Shown: positions 16,821-25,245 of the stretch, one piece after another | Position numbering within the stretch: the first letter of the stretch is position 1 | Layout: each line of letters starts with the position of its first letter | Assembly: GCF_020923435.1 (NCBI RefSeq) | Contig: NZ_CP087263.1 | Location: 1,631,970 to 1,695,969, forward strand | Origin: Brevibacillus humidisoli | Lineage (GTDB): Bacteria; Bacillota; Bacilli; Brevibacillales; Brevibacillaceae | Direction of reading: 5' to 3' | DNA: 64,000 nt | Notes under the pieces: generated by a model | What the model saw: only the letters and a program-made list of their open reading frames with translations | Databases searched by the model: none | What the model was told of the DNA's origin: nothing | Position numbers and translations under genes: made by a program

Positions 16821-17543
16821 GTGAAGCCAAGGTTGATCGTCTTGTGGGAGTACAGAGAGACTGCAGGAAGAGCATCTGACCAAGCCCCTCTCGCCGAATC
16901 GGTCGATCCCGCCGTGCCAGTTGTCAGTGTGGACTCGTACCAAGCCATGATACAGGCAATGGAGGCTGCGCCGTGTGAGGCACTGATTATCATTTGTGAG
17001 CAAGAAAAACTGCCCGAGCGATACGATCTAACCCGGCTGATCGGGCAGGTGCCGATCTACGTGTTTGTCAATGTAGGGGTCGCAGAAAAGCTGATTCTCC
17101 ATTACTTGCTGTTTTATCTCAGTACACGCGCTGATGCCGGTCATGCGGCCAACCATCTGGGGGAGCTTCCGCCGCCTGTCTCCGACGGAGGAGGCGGAAG
17201 CATCGACTGGCGACAATCGATCCGCTACATCCACAGCAACATGACCCGCAACGATTTGTCATTGGAGGAAGTAGCCAGTCAGAACTACGTTTGCAAGTGG
17301 CACTTTTCCAAACTGTTTAAACAACAGTTCGGGATTACCTTTCGCGAGTACCTGATCAGTGCGCGACTCGAACGAGCCAAGCAGATGCTTCGTTCCAACC
17401 AATCTGTTACAGATGTTTGCTATGCGGTCGGCTACGGAGACCTGGCCCATTTCATCCGGATCTTTCGCAAAAAGGTAGGGATGACGCCGAGTGACTACAA
17501 GCGCCAGCATCGGATTGACTCTACCAAGGGGGTGAGTAAGTGA
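16821..17543 (+). CDS. AraC-family transcriptional regulator
   Basis: The C-terminal third (about residues 130-235) is a two-helix-turn-helix AraC domain: SLEEVASQNYVCKWHFSKLFKQ, then FREYLISARLERAKQML, and VTDVCYAVGYGDLAHFIRIFRKKVG. The N-terminal part (1-110) is not a cupin or a clear receiver; it has a Rossmann-like pattern with LIVLWEYRE and EALIIICE. GTG at 16821 is the first possible start; its spacing from AAAAGGAA is very short, so TTG 16833 may be used. It heads the second arm and overlaps the next gene by a GTGA junction, suggesting a cluster-specific activator. Confidence 0.85.
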   Translation: MKPRLIVLWEYRETAGRASDQAPLAESVDPAVPVVSVDSYQAMIQAMEAAPCEALIIICEQEKLPERYDLTRLIGQVPIYVFVNVGVAEKLILHYLLFYLSTRADAGHAANHLGELPPPVSDGGGGSIDWRQSIRYIHSNMTRNDLSLEEVASQNYVCKWHFSKLFKQQFGITFREYLISARLERAKQMLRSNQSVTDVCYAVGYGDLAHFIRIFRKKVGMTPSDYKRQHRIDSTKGVSK

Positions 17544-18571
17544 AACAAGCGCACAAGCTTCCCGTCACGGCAAGAACCGGTTTCTTTACCGAATGTTATC
17601 ACAACTTTCGGCTTAGTATCGTGCTGGCCCATCCGAACCTGATGCCGTGGTACTACGGCCAGTTCTGCAATCTGATCCTGCAGGCCAGCCGCGACGATCA
17701 GTTTCCGTTTGTTCGCTTTGAGGATCATCTTGACATCTACAGCGAAGTGCTGGAGGAACGGGCCGTCATTGAGGCTGACGATTGGGTTGACGTCATTCGT
17801 CAAGCGGTGTCTGCCGGAGAATACATCCTGCTCTACTTTAACTGGAAGCACATCAAAAGCTCAGATTACTACCAGCAGAAAGACATTCATCATGAAGCTC
17901 TGCTGTACGCATTTGACGACGAGACAGAGACATTTGAACTGCTTGCTTACGATGTGGAAGGCAGCGTGTATGGAGTGACTCGCATCTCTTATGACGACTG
18001 TCGCCAGGAATTGGAGCGTCTGGTCGCCGAAGACATGCGCTCGCAGAAATGGTTTGCGTATTACGGGTTTCCAGTCCAGCGCATCTCGGTCAAACAGACA
18101 GGACCAACAGAGGTAAACCTGAAACGGCTCTACTTCGCACTGGATCGCGCCAGGGTAAAAGCCTCGCCTCATGAGACAGAGGTGTTTGCGATGGGCTTTC
18201 ACATCTATGCCTATCTGGCGGAGTTCTTCAACCAGCTGGCCCAAGGGCGCTATCTGCATCCGTCTGAACATGTGCTGTGGAACATTGTGTTGAACAAGAT
18301 GATTCAGCACAAAAAGGTGATGGTGAAGCGGCTTGATTTCCTCGCGGCGGGAGGCAGCTCTCCCTTTCTGCAGCGTACCCGCTCATTTTACGAGCAGGCG
18401 AGAAAACATCTGGTGTCGATCATGGGCAAGTCCCTGCGTTATCAGCAGGGCGGGGGCACGTCCCTGCTGCAAGAAATCGGCGAGGAGATGCGTGAGGTCT
18501 ACGAACTGGAAAAGCGGGCGTCTCCGCTCTTAATGGAGTACTTGGTGGATCGGCAGTTAAAGCAATTGTGA
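17540..18571 (+). CDS. BtrH-like papain-fold protein, first copy
   Basis: This 343-residue protein resembles the butirosin BtrH N-terminal family (papain/C39-like fold), members of which transfer an acyl chain from a carrier protein to an amine. A plausible nucleophile is Cys19 in FFTECYHNFRLSIVL, with a His in KDIHHEALLYAF and an Asp in ELLAYDVEGSVYG in the expected order. The C-terminal half is helical and unassigned. It sits directly before an acyl carrier protein gene, as expected for a carrier-dependent acyltransferase. A second, divergent copy ends the cluster at 33136. The assignment rests on motif order and context. Confidence 0.6.
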   Translation: MKQAHKLPVTARTGFFTECYHNFRLSIVLAHPNLMPWYYGQFCNLILQASRDDQFPFVRFEDHLDIYSEVLEERAVIEADDWVDVIRQAVSAGEYILLYFNWKHIKSSDYYQQKDIHHEALLYAFDDETETFELLAYDVEGSVYGVTRISYDDCRQELERLVAEDMRSQKWFAYYGFPVQRISVKQTGPTEVNLKRLYFALDRARVKASPHETEVFAMGFHIYAYLAEFFNQLAQGRYLHPSEHVLWNIVLNKMIQHKKVMVKRLDFLAAGGSSPFLQRTRSFYEQARKHLVSIMGKSLRYQQGGGTSLLQEIGEEMREVYELEKRASPLLMEYLVDRQLKQL

Positions 18572-18584
18572 GGTGATACAGTTC

Positions 18585-18836
18585 ATGGAGGAGTTGAAAT
18601 ACGGCAGAGAGATTGCCGCCTCGCTTCTGGATACGCTTGGCCGGGAAGTAGCGCTTGAGGTGGACACTGATCTGCTTGATCTTGGCCTTGATTCGATCAA
18701 CTTCGTGCGCTTGATCGTTTTGCTGGAGGAGCGCTTGTCGATTCGCATCGCCGATGACGATGTGCTGCTGGCGCACTTCAGTACGCCTGCACGAATTGAC
18801 CAACTGCTCAACCGGTATGCAAAGCAGGCACAGTAG
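18585..18836 (+). CDS. Acyl carrier protein
   Basis: This 83-residue protein is a free-standing acyl or peptidyl carrier protein. The phosphopantetheine site is Ser37 in LGLDSINFVRLIVLLEE, preceded by the usual acidic helix-1/loop region (DTDLLDLG). I chose the ATG at 18585 over the GTG at 18573 because GAGG lies about eleven bases upstream of the ATG. It lies between the BtrH-like gene and galU, with a local AcpS available for activation. It probably holds the chain that the BtrH-like protein transfers. Confidence 0.88.
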   Translation: MEELKYGREIAASLLDTLGREVALEVDTDLLDLGLDSINFVRLIVLLEERLSIRIADDDVLLAHFSTPARIDQLLNRYAKQAQ

Positions 18837-18852
18837 GGAGGTGGAGGGGTCG

Positions 18853-19764
18853 ATGGCTGAGAAAGCGCGAAACGTACGCAAAGCAGTGATACCGGCAGCG
18901 GGTCTCGGGACGCGCTTCCTCCCGGCAACCAAGACGCTTCCCAAAGAGATGCTGCCCATCGTGGACAAGCCGGTGATCCAGTATGTGGTCGAGGAAGCGG
19001 TGGCCTCCGGGATTGAGCATATCGTCATCGTCACGGCACCGGACAAGCCGTCCATACAACAACATTTCGACGGCAAAGGACAGAGGTCGGGCCTGTCACA
19101 GACGAGCAGAGGGCAGAAGCAGTTGGCGGACTTGGATCAGTTGGCAGGTCGGGTGACGATTGATTACGCCGTGCAGGAGCAGCCGAAAGGGCTTGGACAC
19201 GCCGTCTGGTGTGCCGGACCGTTTCTCGATGGTGAGCCGTTTGCGGTGCTGCTCGGGGACATGGTAGTAGCGGCGGAAACACCTTGCTTGCGTCAACTGC
19301 TCGAGCGATTTGCAGAGGTGCCGCTGCCGTTGATCGGGGTGAGCCGTGTCCCTTATGAAGATGTACAAAAGTACGGGATCTTGGCCGGACAGCGGGTTGC
19401 TGAACAAACCTATGCCGTTCGTCGGTTCGTAGAAAAACCGGAACCGGGTGCAGCTCCATCCGACTTGGCCATTGTCGGCCGTTACATCCTCCCGCCGGAG
19501 ACCTTGCCGCTCTTGGAGCAGCAGGCACCTGGTCTTCATGAGGAGATCCAGTTGACGGATGCGATCAACCAACTGGCAGCACAGCAAGAGGTACAGGCTT
19601 ATCAGATCGCCGGGGAACCGTACGATGCAGGTGACAAACTAGGTTTTGTGAAAGCGAACATCGCGTTTGCATTAGCGGGAGATAGCGCCGACGATCTTTT
19701 GGCTTATCTGACGAGAATGGTGGAACGGCAAGTGCCGCCGCGATGGGCAGGGGGTGACCAATAG
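18853..19764 (+). CDS. galU: UTP-glucose-1-phosphate uridylyltransferase
   Basis: This 303-residue enzyme makes UDP-glucose from UTP and glucose 1-phosphate. The GalU/GtaB signature is complete: AVIPAAGLGTRFLPATKTLPKEMLPIVDKP split over the N-terminal loop, EQPKGLGHAV, VLLGDMV, and the C-terminal EPYDAGDKLGFVKANI. The start has a G-rich site (GGAGGTGGAGGGG) upstream. It is a second-arm gene between the carrier protein and the pterin enzyme, so its UDP-glucose probably feeds the GT1 enzyme of the first arm rather than only housekeeping needs. Confidence 0.93.
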   Translation: MAEKARNVRKAVIPAAGLGTRFLPATKTLPKEMLPIVDKPVIQYVVEEAVASGIEHIVIVTAPDKPSIQQHFDGKGQRSGLSQTSRGQKQLADLDQLAGRVTIDYAVQEQPKGLGHAVWCAGPFLDGEPFAVLLGDMVVAAETPCLRQLLERFAEVPLPLIGVSRVPYEDVQKYGILAGQRVAEQTYAVRRFVEKPEPGAAPSDLAIVGRYILPPETLPLLEQQAPGLHEEIQLTDAINQLAAQQEVQAYQIAGEPYDAGDKLGFVKANIAFALAGDSADDLLAYLTRMVERQVPPRWAGGDQ

Positions 19765-20166
19765 ATGCCGATGGTACGCATCTGCAAGACGGTGGAGTTT
19801 AGCGCTGCCCATCGGCTCTACCAGCCAACGATGAGTCCGCAAGAGAACGATCGCTGTTACGGAAAGTGTACGGTGGATCATGGGCACAACTACCGGCTGG
19901 TCGTTTGTCTCGAAGGAGAGGTAGACAAGCAGAGTGGCATGCTGCTTAATCTCAGCCAGGTAAAAGAGACGGTTCAGCATGTAATCGTGGACAAACTGGA
20001 TCATCAACACTTGAACCAGGTACCCGAATTGGCAGGGGTGGTGCCCACTGTAGAAAACCTTGTGGTCTGGATCTGGGAGGAACTGGAGAAGCGGTTTGGG
20101 CAAGGGTTGTTGAAGGAAGTGATCTTGTATGAGACCGACTATACGTATGCCAGCTACAGCGGGTAG
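19765..20166 (+). CDS. 6-pyruvoyltetrahydropterin synthase (PTPS) family protein
   Basis: This 133-residue protein has the T-fold of PTPS/QueD. Zinc ligands appear in FSAAHRL and DHGHNY, the catalytic Cys in CYGKC, and the pterin-anchoring Glu in ENLVVWIW, with ETDYTYASYSG at the end. YGKC before HGHNY and GMLLNLSQVK (Asn where QueD usually has Asp in a GMVxDF motif) look closer to pterin-making PTPS than to QueD. No QueE or QueC is nearby. The ATG follows directly after the galU stop. With the SDR at 22008, a reduced pterin or pterin-derived product is possible. Confidence 0.8.
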   Translation: MPMVRICKTVEFSAAHRLYQPTMSPQENDRCYGKCTVDHGHNYRLVVCLEGEVDKQSGMLLNLSQVKETVQHVIVDKLDHQHLNQVPELAGVVPTVENLVVWIWEELEKRFGQGLLKEVILYETDYTYASYSG

Positions 20167-20208
20167 GTTGCACGTGAGCATCTGGAGTGGAAAGGGGGCA
20201 GAACAGTC

Positions 20209-22011
20209 GTGACTCCGCTCTTTTCACAGCTTCACCGTCTGGCAGATCAGTATCGGGACCATATCGCCTACCGCGATGATCAGCGCCAGTTGTCCTATGG
20301 GGAATGGTTGGAGCGGGCTGCCCGACAGGCGGAGGTGCTGCTAAAGCTCGGCATCACGCCAGGCAGCAGGTTGGTTTTCTACAGCGATGATCCGCTTATG
20401 ATCGTAGTCGGGTATGCCGCCTGTTTTCAAATCGGTGCCGTCTGTGTGCCGATTGACGCCCAAGCACCTGTTTCCCGTGTGATCGAGGTGGCTGCGGATT
20501 GTGACGCTGCCGGTTATTTTGTCTCGGCAAATAAGCTGGCTGCACTGCGTTCGGTGGTGCCTGCAGACAAGCCTATTTTATGTCCTGCTTGGGAAGAAGA
20601 AGCGGAACAGGTACACGGCCAGAGCGGCAGTGAGGCGGATGCAGCTTTGCTTCCCGATGTTGGCCAGCTTAGTGAAGTTGAACCTGCAATCATCTTTTAC
20701 ACATCTGGTTCCACTGGGCGGCCAAAAGGCGTGATGATTCCCCAGCAAAGCGTACTCATCTTTATGCAGTGGGGGAGGGAGGAGTTTCGTACCGGCCCTC
20801 ACGATGTGTTTTTCTGTCACGCTTCCATGCACTTCGATATGTCCTTGTTCGCTCTCTTTGTCTCGGTTGCCGGGGGATCAGTCTGCGTACTGCCGTCCCC
20901 TCAGAGTCGCACAAATCCGGCCTACCTGCTGCGCATGATCAAGCAGAACAAGGTGAACATCCTGCATCTGGTTCCGTCTGCGATGAATCTGATCCTGCAG
21001 TCTTGCGACACTGAGATTCAGGTAGACAGCGTACGGGCCGTGATCTTCTCCGGTGAACCGCTGCCGTCCAAGCTGCTGCCGGGAATCCGCCGTCTGCTGC
21101 CGGGTGCACGGATTGTCAACATCTACGGCAGTACGGAGACGAACGACGCTTTTCTCTACGAAGTGCCACCAGATCACGACAGCAGTCAGCCGGTGCCGAT
21201 TGGCAGGCCATTTCCGCATGTGACGGCACTCGTCCTCGATCAACAGCAGCAGCCGTGTGCAGAGGGAGAGGCAGGGGAACTGTACATCTGCTCAGCCACA
21301 TCGATGAGCAGCTACGTCGGGATTGAGCCGAGCGAGACGTTTATCAGCGTTCAGGGGTACGACGGCTGGTATTATCCCACGCGTGATCTGGTGAAGGTGG
21401 AGAATGGCTTGTATCACTACGTCGGCCGCAAAGACAATATGGTAAAGCTAAACGGACTGCGCGTCGACCTCGGTCAAGTGGAGCGCGTCTTGATAAGCCA
21501 CCCGGCTGTGCGGGAGGCAGCGGTTGTGGTACGGAGACAGGGGGAGCGTCAACTGCTCGTCGCCGTACTGGTCACCGATCAGCAGGACAGGGACACCTTG
21601 TCCGGAATCGCCCTGCGCGCCTACTGTGCTGAACATCTGCCCAAACAGTCGATTCCCTCGCGATATTTGATCCGTTTCGAGCCGCTGCCGAAGACGAGCA
21701 CCGGCAAAGTTGATCGGGCAGCGATTCGAGAAGAGTTGTCCGCAGCCCCTGCCTTTTCCATCGGCAAAACGGAACTGAAGCAGTACATGGTAACCCGTTT
21801 CCTCCCGGGCGAGAGTGTGGAATCACTGCCGGACGACTATCATCTGATCGAAAACGGGGTGATTGATTCGCTTGGGCTCGTCGGGATTGCCGTCTATCTG
21901 GAAGAGCGGCTGGGTGTAGAGATTGGAGAAGAGGAGATCACACCTGAGCACTTTGCCAGCATTGAGCGGATCATTTATTTTCTGAAACGGAAGGGCTGGT
22001 ACGCTGCATGA
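20209..22011 (+). CDS. Adenylation-carrier (A-T) didomain protein
   Basis: This 600-residue protein activates an acid, probably an amino acid, as its adenylate and loads it on its own carrier domain. The A domain (about 1-510) shows A3 FYTSGSTGRPKG near 162, A4 HFDMSL with the Asp that usually binds an alpha-amino group, A5 NIYGSTETN, and the A10 lysine in KTSTGKVDR. The carrier domain (about 525-595) has the phosphopantetheine Ser554 in GVIDSLGL. My reading of the pocket residues gives no known specificity. The start is a GTG at 20209. Its stop overlaps the SDR start. Confidence 0.88.
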   Translation: MTPLFSQLHRLADQYRDHIAYRDDQRQLSYGEWLERAARQAEVLLKLGITPGSRLVFYSDDPLMIVVGYAACFQIGAVCVPIDAQAPVSRVIEVAADCDAAGYFVSANKLAALRSVVPADKPILCPAWEEEAEQVHGQSGSEADAALLPDVGQLSEVEPAIIFYTSGSTGRPKGVMIPQQSVLIFMQWGREEFRTGPHDVFFCHASMHFDMSLFALFVSVAGGSVCVLPSPQSRTNPAYLLRMIKQNKVNILHLVPSAMNLILQSCDTEIQVDSVRAVIFSGEPLPSKLLPGIRRLLPGARIVNIYGSTETNDAFLYEVPPDHDSSQPVPIGRPFPHVTALVLDQQQQPCAEGEAGELYICSATSMSSYVGIEPSETFISVQGYDGWYYPTRDLVKVENGLYHYVGRKDNMVKLNGLRVDLGQVERVLISHPAVREAAVVVRRQGERQLLVAVLVTDQQDRDTLSGIALRAYCAEHLPKQSIPSRYLIRFEPLPKTSTGKVDRAAIREELSAAPAFSIGKTELKQYMVTRFLPGESVESLPDDYHLIENGVIDSLGLVGIAVYLEERLGVEIGEEEITPEHFASIERIIYFLKRKGWYAA

Positions 22012-22721
22012 CACCCGCGAAGCACGTGGTCATCACCGGAATCTCTCAAGGAATTGGACGCCAGACCGCATATGAACTGGTTCGTGCTGGCTGTCACGTG
22101 TACGGCAACGTACGCCGGGAAAAAGACATTGACCCGCTGCTGGCGGATTTGTCGGTTACCGAACGAGAGCGGTTGGTCGTTGCAGCCTGTGACCTCTCCT
22201 CGCGAGAGCAGATTGAACGCTGGATTGTTCAGTCTTTGGATCGTGTCCCGGTCGATGCGCTGATTAATAATGCCGGCACGGGGCGGTTGACAGCTTTTGA
22301 GGAGGTTAGTCTCGCGGAATGGGACGATTTGCTGCAGGTCAATCTGACGTCGTCGTTTCGGCTGGCACAGTGGGCGTTTGCCTCGATGAAGCGACGTCAA
22401 ACAGGAGGTTTGATCCTGCAGATTGGATCGTTGGCTTCTATTCCAGGGATGGAAAAGTTCCCCGGTTTTGCTGCCTATACAGCCTCCAAGTACGCTGCAG
22501 CCGGATTGAGTGAACAGATCGCATACGAAGGCAAGAGTTACCAGATTCGCTCCCTCTGCCTCTCGCCAGGAGCAGTCGATACTCGATTGCGTCAGCGGAT
22601 GGCGCCGCATCTCAAGGAGCGGCTGATGCAGCCGGAAGAGATCGCCCGCATGATCAAAGAGCTTGTGCTCAATCAGCATCTGCCGTTAAACGGGGTGAAT
22701 CTACCCGTGTACAAATGGTGA
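22008..22721 (+). CDS. Short-chain dehydrogenase/reductase
   Basis: This 237-residue SDR has the nucleotide motif TGISQGIG, NNAG in the central strand, a catalytic Ser in QIGSLAS, and the YxxxK pair in YTASKYAAAGL. The glycine-rich loop and GNVRREKD after strand 2 favour NADPH. It overlaps the A-T gene (ATGA). It could reduce a carrier-bound keto group, act as a sepiapterin reductase-like enzyme with the nearby PTPS, or modify a sugar; the sequence alone does not choose among these. Confidence 0.88.
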   Translation: MTPAKHVVITGISQGIGRQTAYELVRAGCHVYGNVRREKDIDPLLADLSVTERERLVVAACDLSSREQIERWIVQSLDRVPVDALINNAGTGRLTAFEEVSLAEWDDLLQVNLTSSFRLAQWAFASMKRRQTGGLILQIGSLASIPGMEKFPGFAAYTASKYAAAGLSEQIAYEGKSYQIRSLCLSPGAVDTRLRQRMAPHLKERLMQPEEIARMIKELVLNQHLPLNGVNLPVYKW

Positions 22722-22743
22722 CGACAGGAGGTGCAACGAGGAG

Positions 22744-24000
22744 ATGCCATTGATCGGCAAGGGTCATATGCTTGAGGCACAGCCTTGGTATGAACCGGTA
22801 CGTACAATCGTAGAGCTCTGCAACCAACTCAGAGCGAAACAGCTGGAACATGGCGGTTTTTCCCCTGACGATACGATCGCAGCGTCAGAAGAGCTTACAA
22901 ACGTGAGCAACGCACTGCAGCAGCTAGCTGAGACCTTTCCGTCTCCCTATTTGGACGCAGTAAGGGATGACCTGCATGCCTGGATGAGACAGGGACTCTC
23001 GACGCGTCCTCTGTTCGATCATTCGCTGCGCGCGTTTAAACGGGCGGAGAACCACTCTTTTGGGTTTGCCTTGTTTCCGATCAAGGATTTGACCCAGCAG
23101 ACAGAATCGATCCGCTTGGAAGCATTCGTCTATTATCGGAACGAGCTTCCGCTGCTTGAACAGATGCGCCGTCAATATCGCGACCAAAGTTATCAAGCAG
23201 TTGAGCTGCTGCTGGCAACCGACGGTTTAACAGACAACAACGTCTTAAATCTGTTTCCTGAGGCGATCTCTGTGGACATGATGGCGGACCAGCAGCAGTT
23301 TGCCCTGTTCTTCCACAACAAGTATCTGGAGATCTTCTACGAGATCACCAAACCATTAGGAGCGTTCCTGGTCAGCGATCCGCTGGCGGTCTGGCAAGCT
23401 TCACCTGATCAGATCTATGACGCGCGCACGATCTACTCCTATCTGCACGATCTGTATCATTACAGCGGTACGCTGCCGTTTGATGAGTTTTGGCAGGAAA
23501 AGAGCAGTACGTTAGGCAGTTGTTTTGAAGAGATCCGCGTCGATACGCTTACCTATCTCACTTTGTCCGCTCGCGAGGAAGAGCCGTGTCGACTGGCGGC
23601 GGAGTTGTTTCTGCTGGATCGCATCTATCGCTACAGCTATACCGACGAGCCGACAGACAGTTTTGACTGTTTGACCAACTACTTTTTCCTCGCTTACTTG
23701 CTAGCCCATGGCGGGGCTCGCTTTGAGAACAAACAATTGGCTTACGATCATCAGGCGGTCAGACAGAGCTTGTCCCGTCTGGCGCGAGAGCTGGGACAGC
23801 TGGAGAACAAACTGCTTCATTCCCCTGCCGACTGCTTTGACGAGATCATTGCCGGCTGGCTCAGCCAATACGTGGTGATGTCCGGCCCCGGTCTGTTGGA
23901 GCGAACAGTGTTTGCCGACTGGTTGATTGGACAAGGGGAGAAGCGAGGCATCCCGCGAACGATCCGTTGGTCTGCACATAGTCTGCGCAAGTACGCGTGA
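22744..24000 (+). CDS. Unknown protein with M49-peptidase-like metal motifs
   Basis: This 418-residue protein is not recognised as a whole. It has a HDLYH pentapeptide at residues 235-239, followed by EEIRVD at 262-267. This order recalls the M49 (dipeptidyl peptidase III) pair HExxGH and EExRxD, but with Asp for Glu in the first motif and a shorter gap, so it may be a remodelled or non-peptidase metal site. The rest is helical without a signal peptide or membrane segment. It lies between the SDR and the ArgG-like gene, 12 bp from the latter, so it is part of the same transcript. Confidence 0.6.
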   Translation: MPLIGKGHMLEAQPWYEPVRTIVELCNQLRAKQLEHGGFSPDDTIAASEELTNVSNALQQLAETFPSPYLDAVRDDLHAWMRQGLSTRPLFDHSLRAFKRAENHSFGFALFPIKDLTQQTESIRLEAFVYYRNELPLLEQMRRQYRDQSYQAVELLLATDGLTDNNVLNLFPEAISVDMMADQQQFALFFHNKYLEIFYEITKPLGAFLVSDPLAVWQASPDQIYDARTIYSYLHDLYHYSGTLPFDEFWQEKSSTLGSCFEEIRVDTLTYLTLSAREEEPCRLAAELFLLDRIYRYSYTDEPTDSFDCLTNYFFLAYLLAHGGARFENKQLAYDHQAVRQSLSRLARELGQLENKLLHSPADCFDEIIAGWLSQYVVMSGPGLLERTVFADWLIGQGEKRGIPRTIRWSAHSLRKYA

Positions 24001-24012
24001 GGAGGAATCCCC

Positions 24013-25218
24013 ATGGGAAGGATCTGGTTTGAAGAACAGGAGTTGGCCGGATATACCGGTACTGCGGTCGTCCAACTGTACTCGGGGGGACTTGACAGTA
24101 TGTACACGGCGCTTGGCATGGCGCAGAGAGGGTACGATGTCCATGCCCTCTACGTGGACGTAGGCCAGGAGAGACCGGAGAATCTGGAGGAAGCGTGCGC
24201 AGCGCTAGGTGTTCAATTGATCATCGTCGACGGCAAAACGACACTCTGCGACGAATACCTCTCCAAGGGGATACAGTCAAATGCTTTGTACAACGACGTG
24301 TTTCCGATCTCCTCCAGTTACACTCGTCCCTTGATCGCCGCCCAAGCCGTTGCTTATGCAGAGTCGATTGGAGCAGAACTGATTGTGCACAGTGCGACAC
24401 CGTATCAGAACTCTACGTCCCGTTTCAATCTCTCCATCCTGGCCTTGGCCAAGGAAATGCATGTTTACTGTCCGGCTGTCGGGCAGTATGTGTCGCGCGA
24501 AGAGAAGATAGCCCAACTGCGTCGTGCCGGAATTCCTTTGGACGCTGAAAAGCGGCTCTACTCCATCGATGAGAATCTGTGGGCGAGGGTGATCGAGAAT
24601 GGAACGCTGGAACAGCCGTGGATCGATCTGCCGGCAAAAGGCGTGTTTACCTGGACGACTGATCCCGAACACTGCGGGGAAGAGCCAATCACGGTCACCC
24701 TCTCTTTTGAAAAGGGCCTACCGGTCCAACTGGACGGCAGCAGCATGTCCTTGGCAGAGATGATCGCTTCTTTGAATACCTCTTTGGGACGATACGGTGT
24801 AGGCCGGTACAGCGGATTGGAGGATGGCGCGTTTGGTCTGAAGAATCCCGAGGTGCGGGAAGCTCCTGCAGCAGAGATGATTCATAAATCCCATCTGCTG
24901 TTGGAAGAGATGATTCTGTCCAGTGAGGAGTTGCGAATCAAGAAAATGCTTGACCGCGAATGGACACGATTGGTTGTGGCCGGAGGCTGGTACAGCCCGT
25001 TAAAACGGGCGCTTGACGCCGCGATTGCGGCACTCAATCAGGATATTACCGGTCAGATTCGCTGGCGGGTCACGAATGGTCAGATCATGCCCATCGCCAG
25101 GGAATCGGTACATGCGCTCTATTCAGCCGCTTCCGACAGCTTCCCAGGCGAACTGTTTCCCTATTCATTGGGGACATTTTACCAGCAGCTGGCACGCAAG
25201 CAGCGGGTTCATTTGTGA
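24013..25218 (+). CDS. Divergent argininosuccinate synthase (ArgG) homologue
   Basis: This 401-residue protein is clearly of the ArgG family, which adenylates a ureido group and attaches an amine. The ATP loop YSGGLDS, SYTRPLIA, SREEKI, SIDENLWARVIENG and EVREAPAAEMI all match. The aspartate-binding loop, normally AHGCTGKGNDQVRF, reads VHSATPYQNSTSRF, so the amine donor is probably not plain aspartate. The total length is normal. No argininosuccinate lyase is nearby. Its place beside an arginine-hydroxylase-like oxygenase and a carrier-loading enzyme suggests an amidine- or guanidine-forming or peptide-coupling step in the cluster. GAGGAGG precedes the ATG. Confidence 0.85.
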   Translation: MGRIWFEEQELAGYTGTAVVQLYSGGLDSMYTALGMAQRGYDVHALYVDVGQERPENLEEACAALGVQLIIVDGKTTLCDEYLSKGIQSNALYNDVFPISSSYTRPLIAAQAVAYAESIGAELIVHSATPYQNSTSRFNLSILALAKEMHVYCPAVGQYVSREEKIAQLRRAGIPLDAEKRLYSIDENLWARVIENGTLEQPWIDLPAKGVFTWTTDPEHCGEEPITVTLSFEKGLPVQLDGSSMSLAEMIASLNTSLGRYGVGRYSGLEDGAFGLKNPEVREAPAAEMIHKSHLLLEEMILSSEELRIKKMLDREWTRLVVAGGWYSPLKRALDAAIAALNQDITGQIRWRVTNGQIMPIARESVHALYSAASDSFPGELFPYSLGTFYQQLARKQRVHL

Positions 25219-25245
25219 GATTTTAGACGCGGGAGATGAGTTGAC

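Noticed and set aside
19765-20166. QueD of queuosine or deazapurine synthesis
   Set aside because: The motif pattern (YGKC, GMLLNL) fits PTPS better and no QueE, QueC or GTP cyclohydrolase gene lies nearby. The point remains open until a tree is made.
24013-25218. QueC or asparagine synthase-type ATPase
   Set aside because: The SIDENLWAR, SREEKI and EVREAPAA motifs and the total length fit ArgG.
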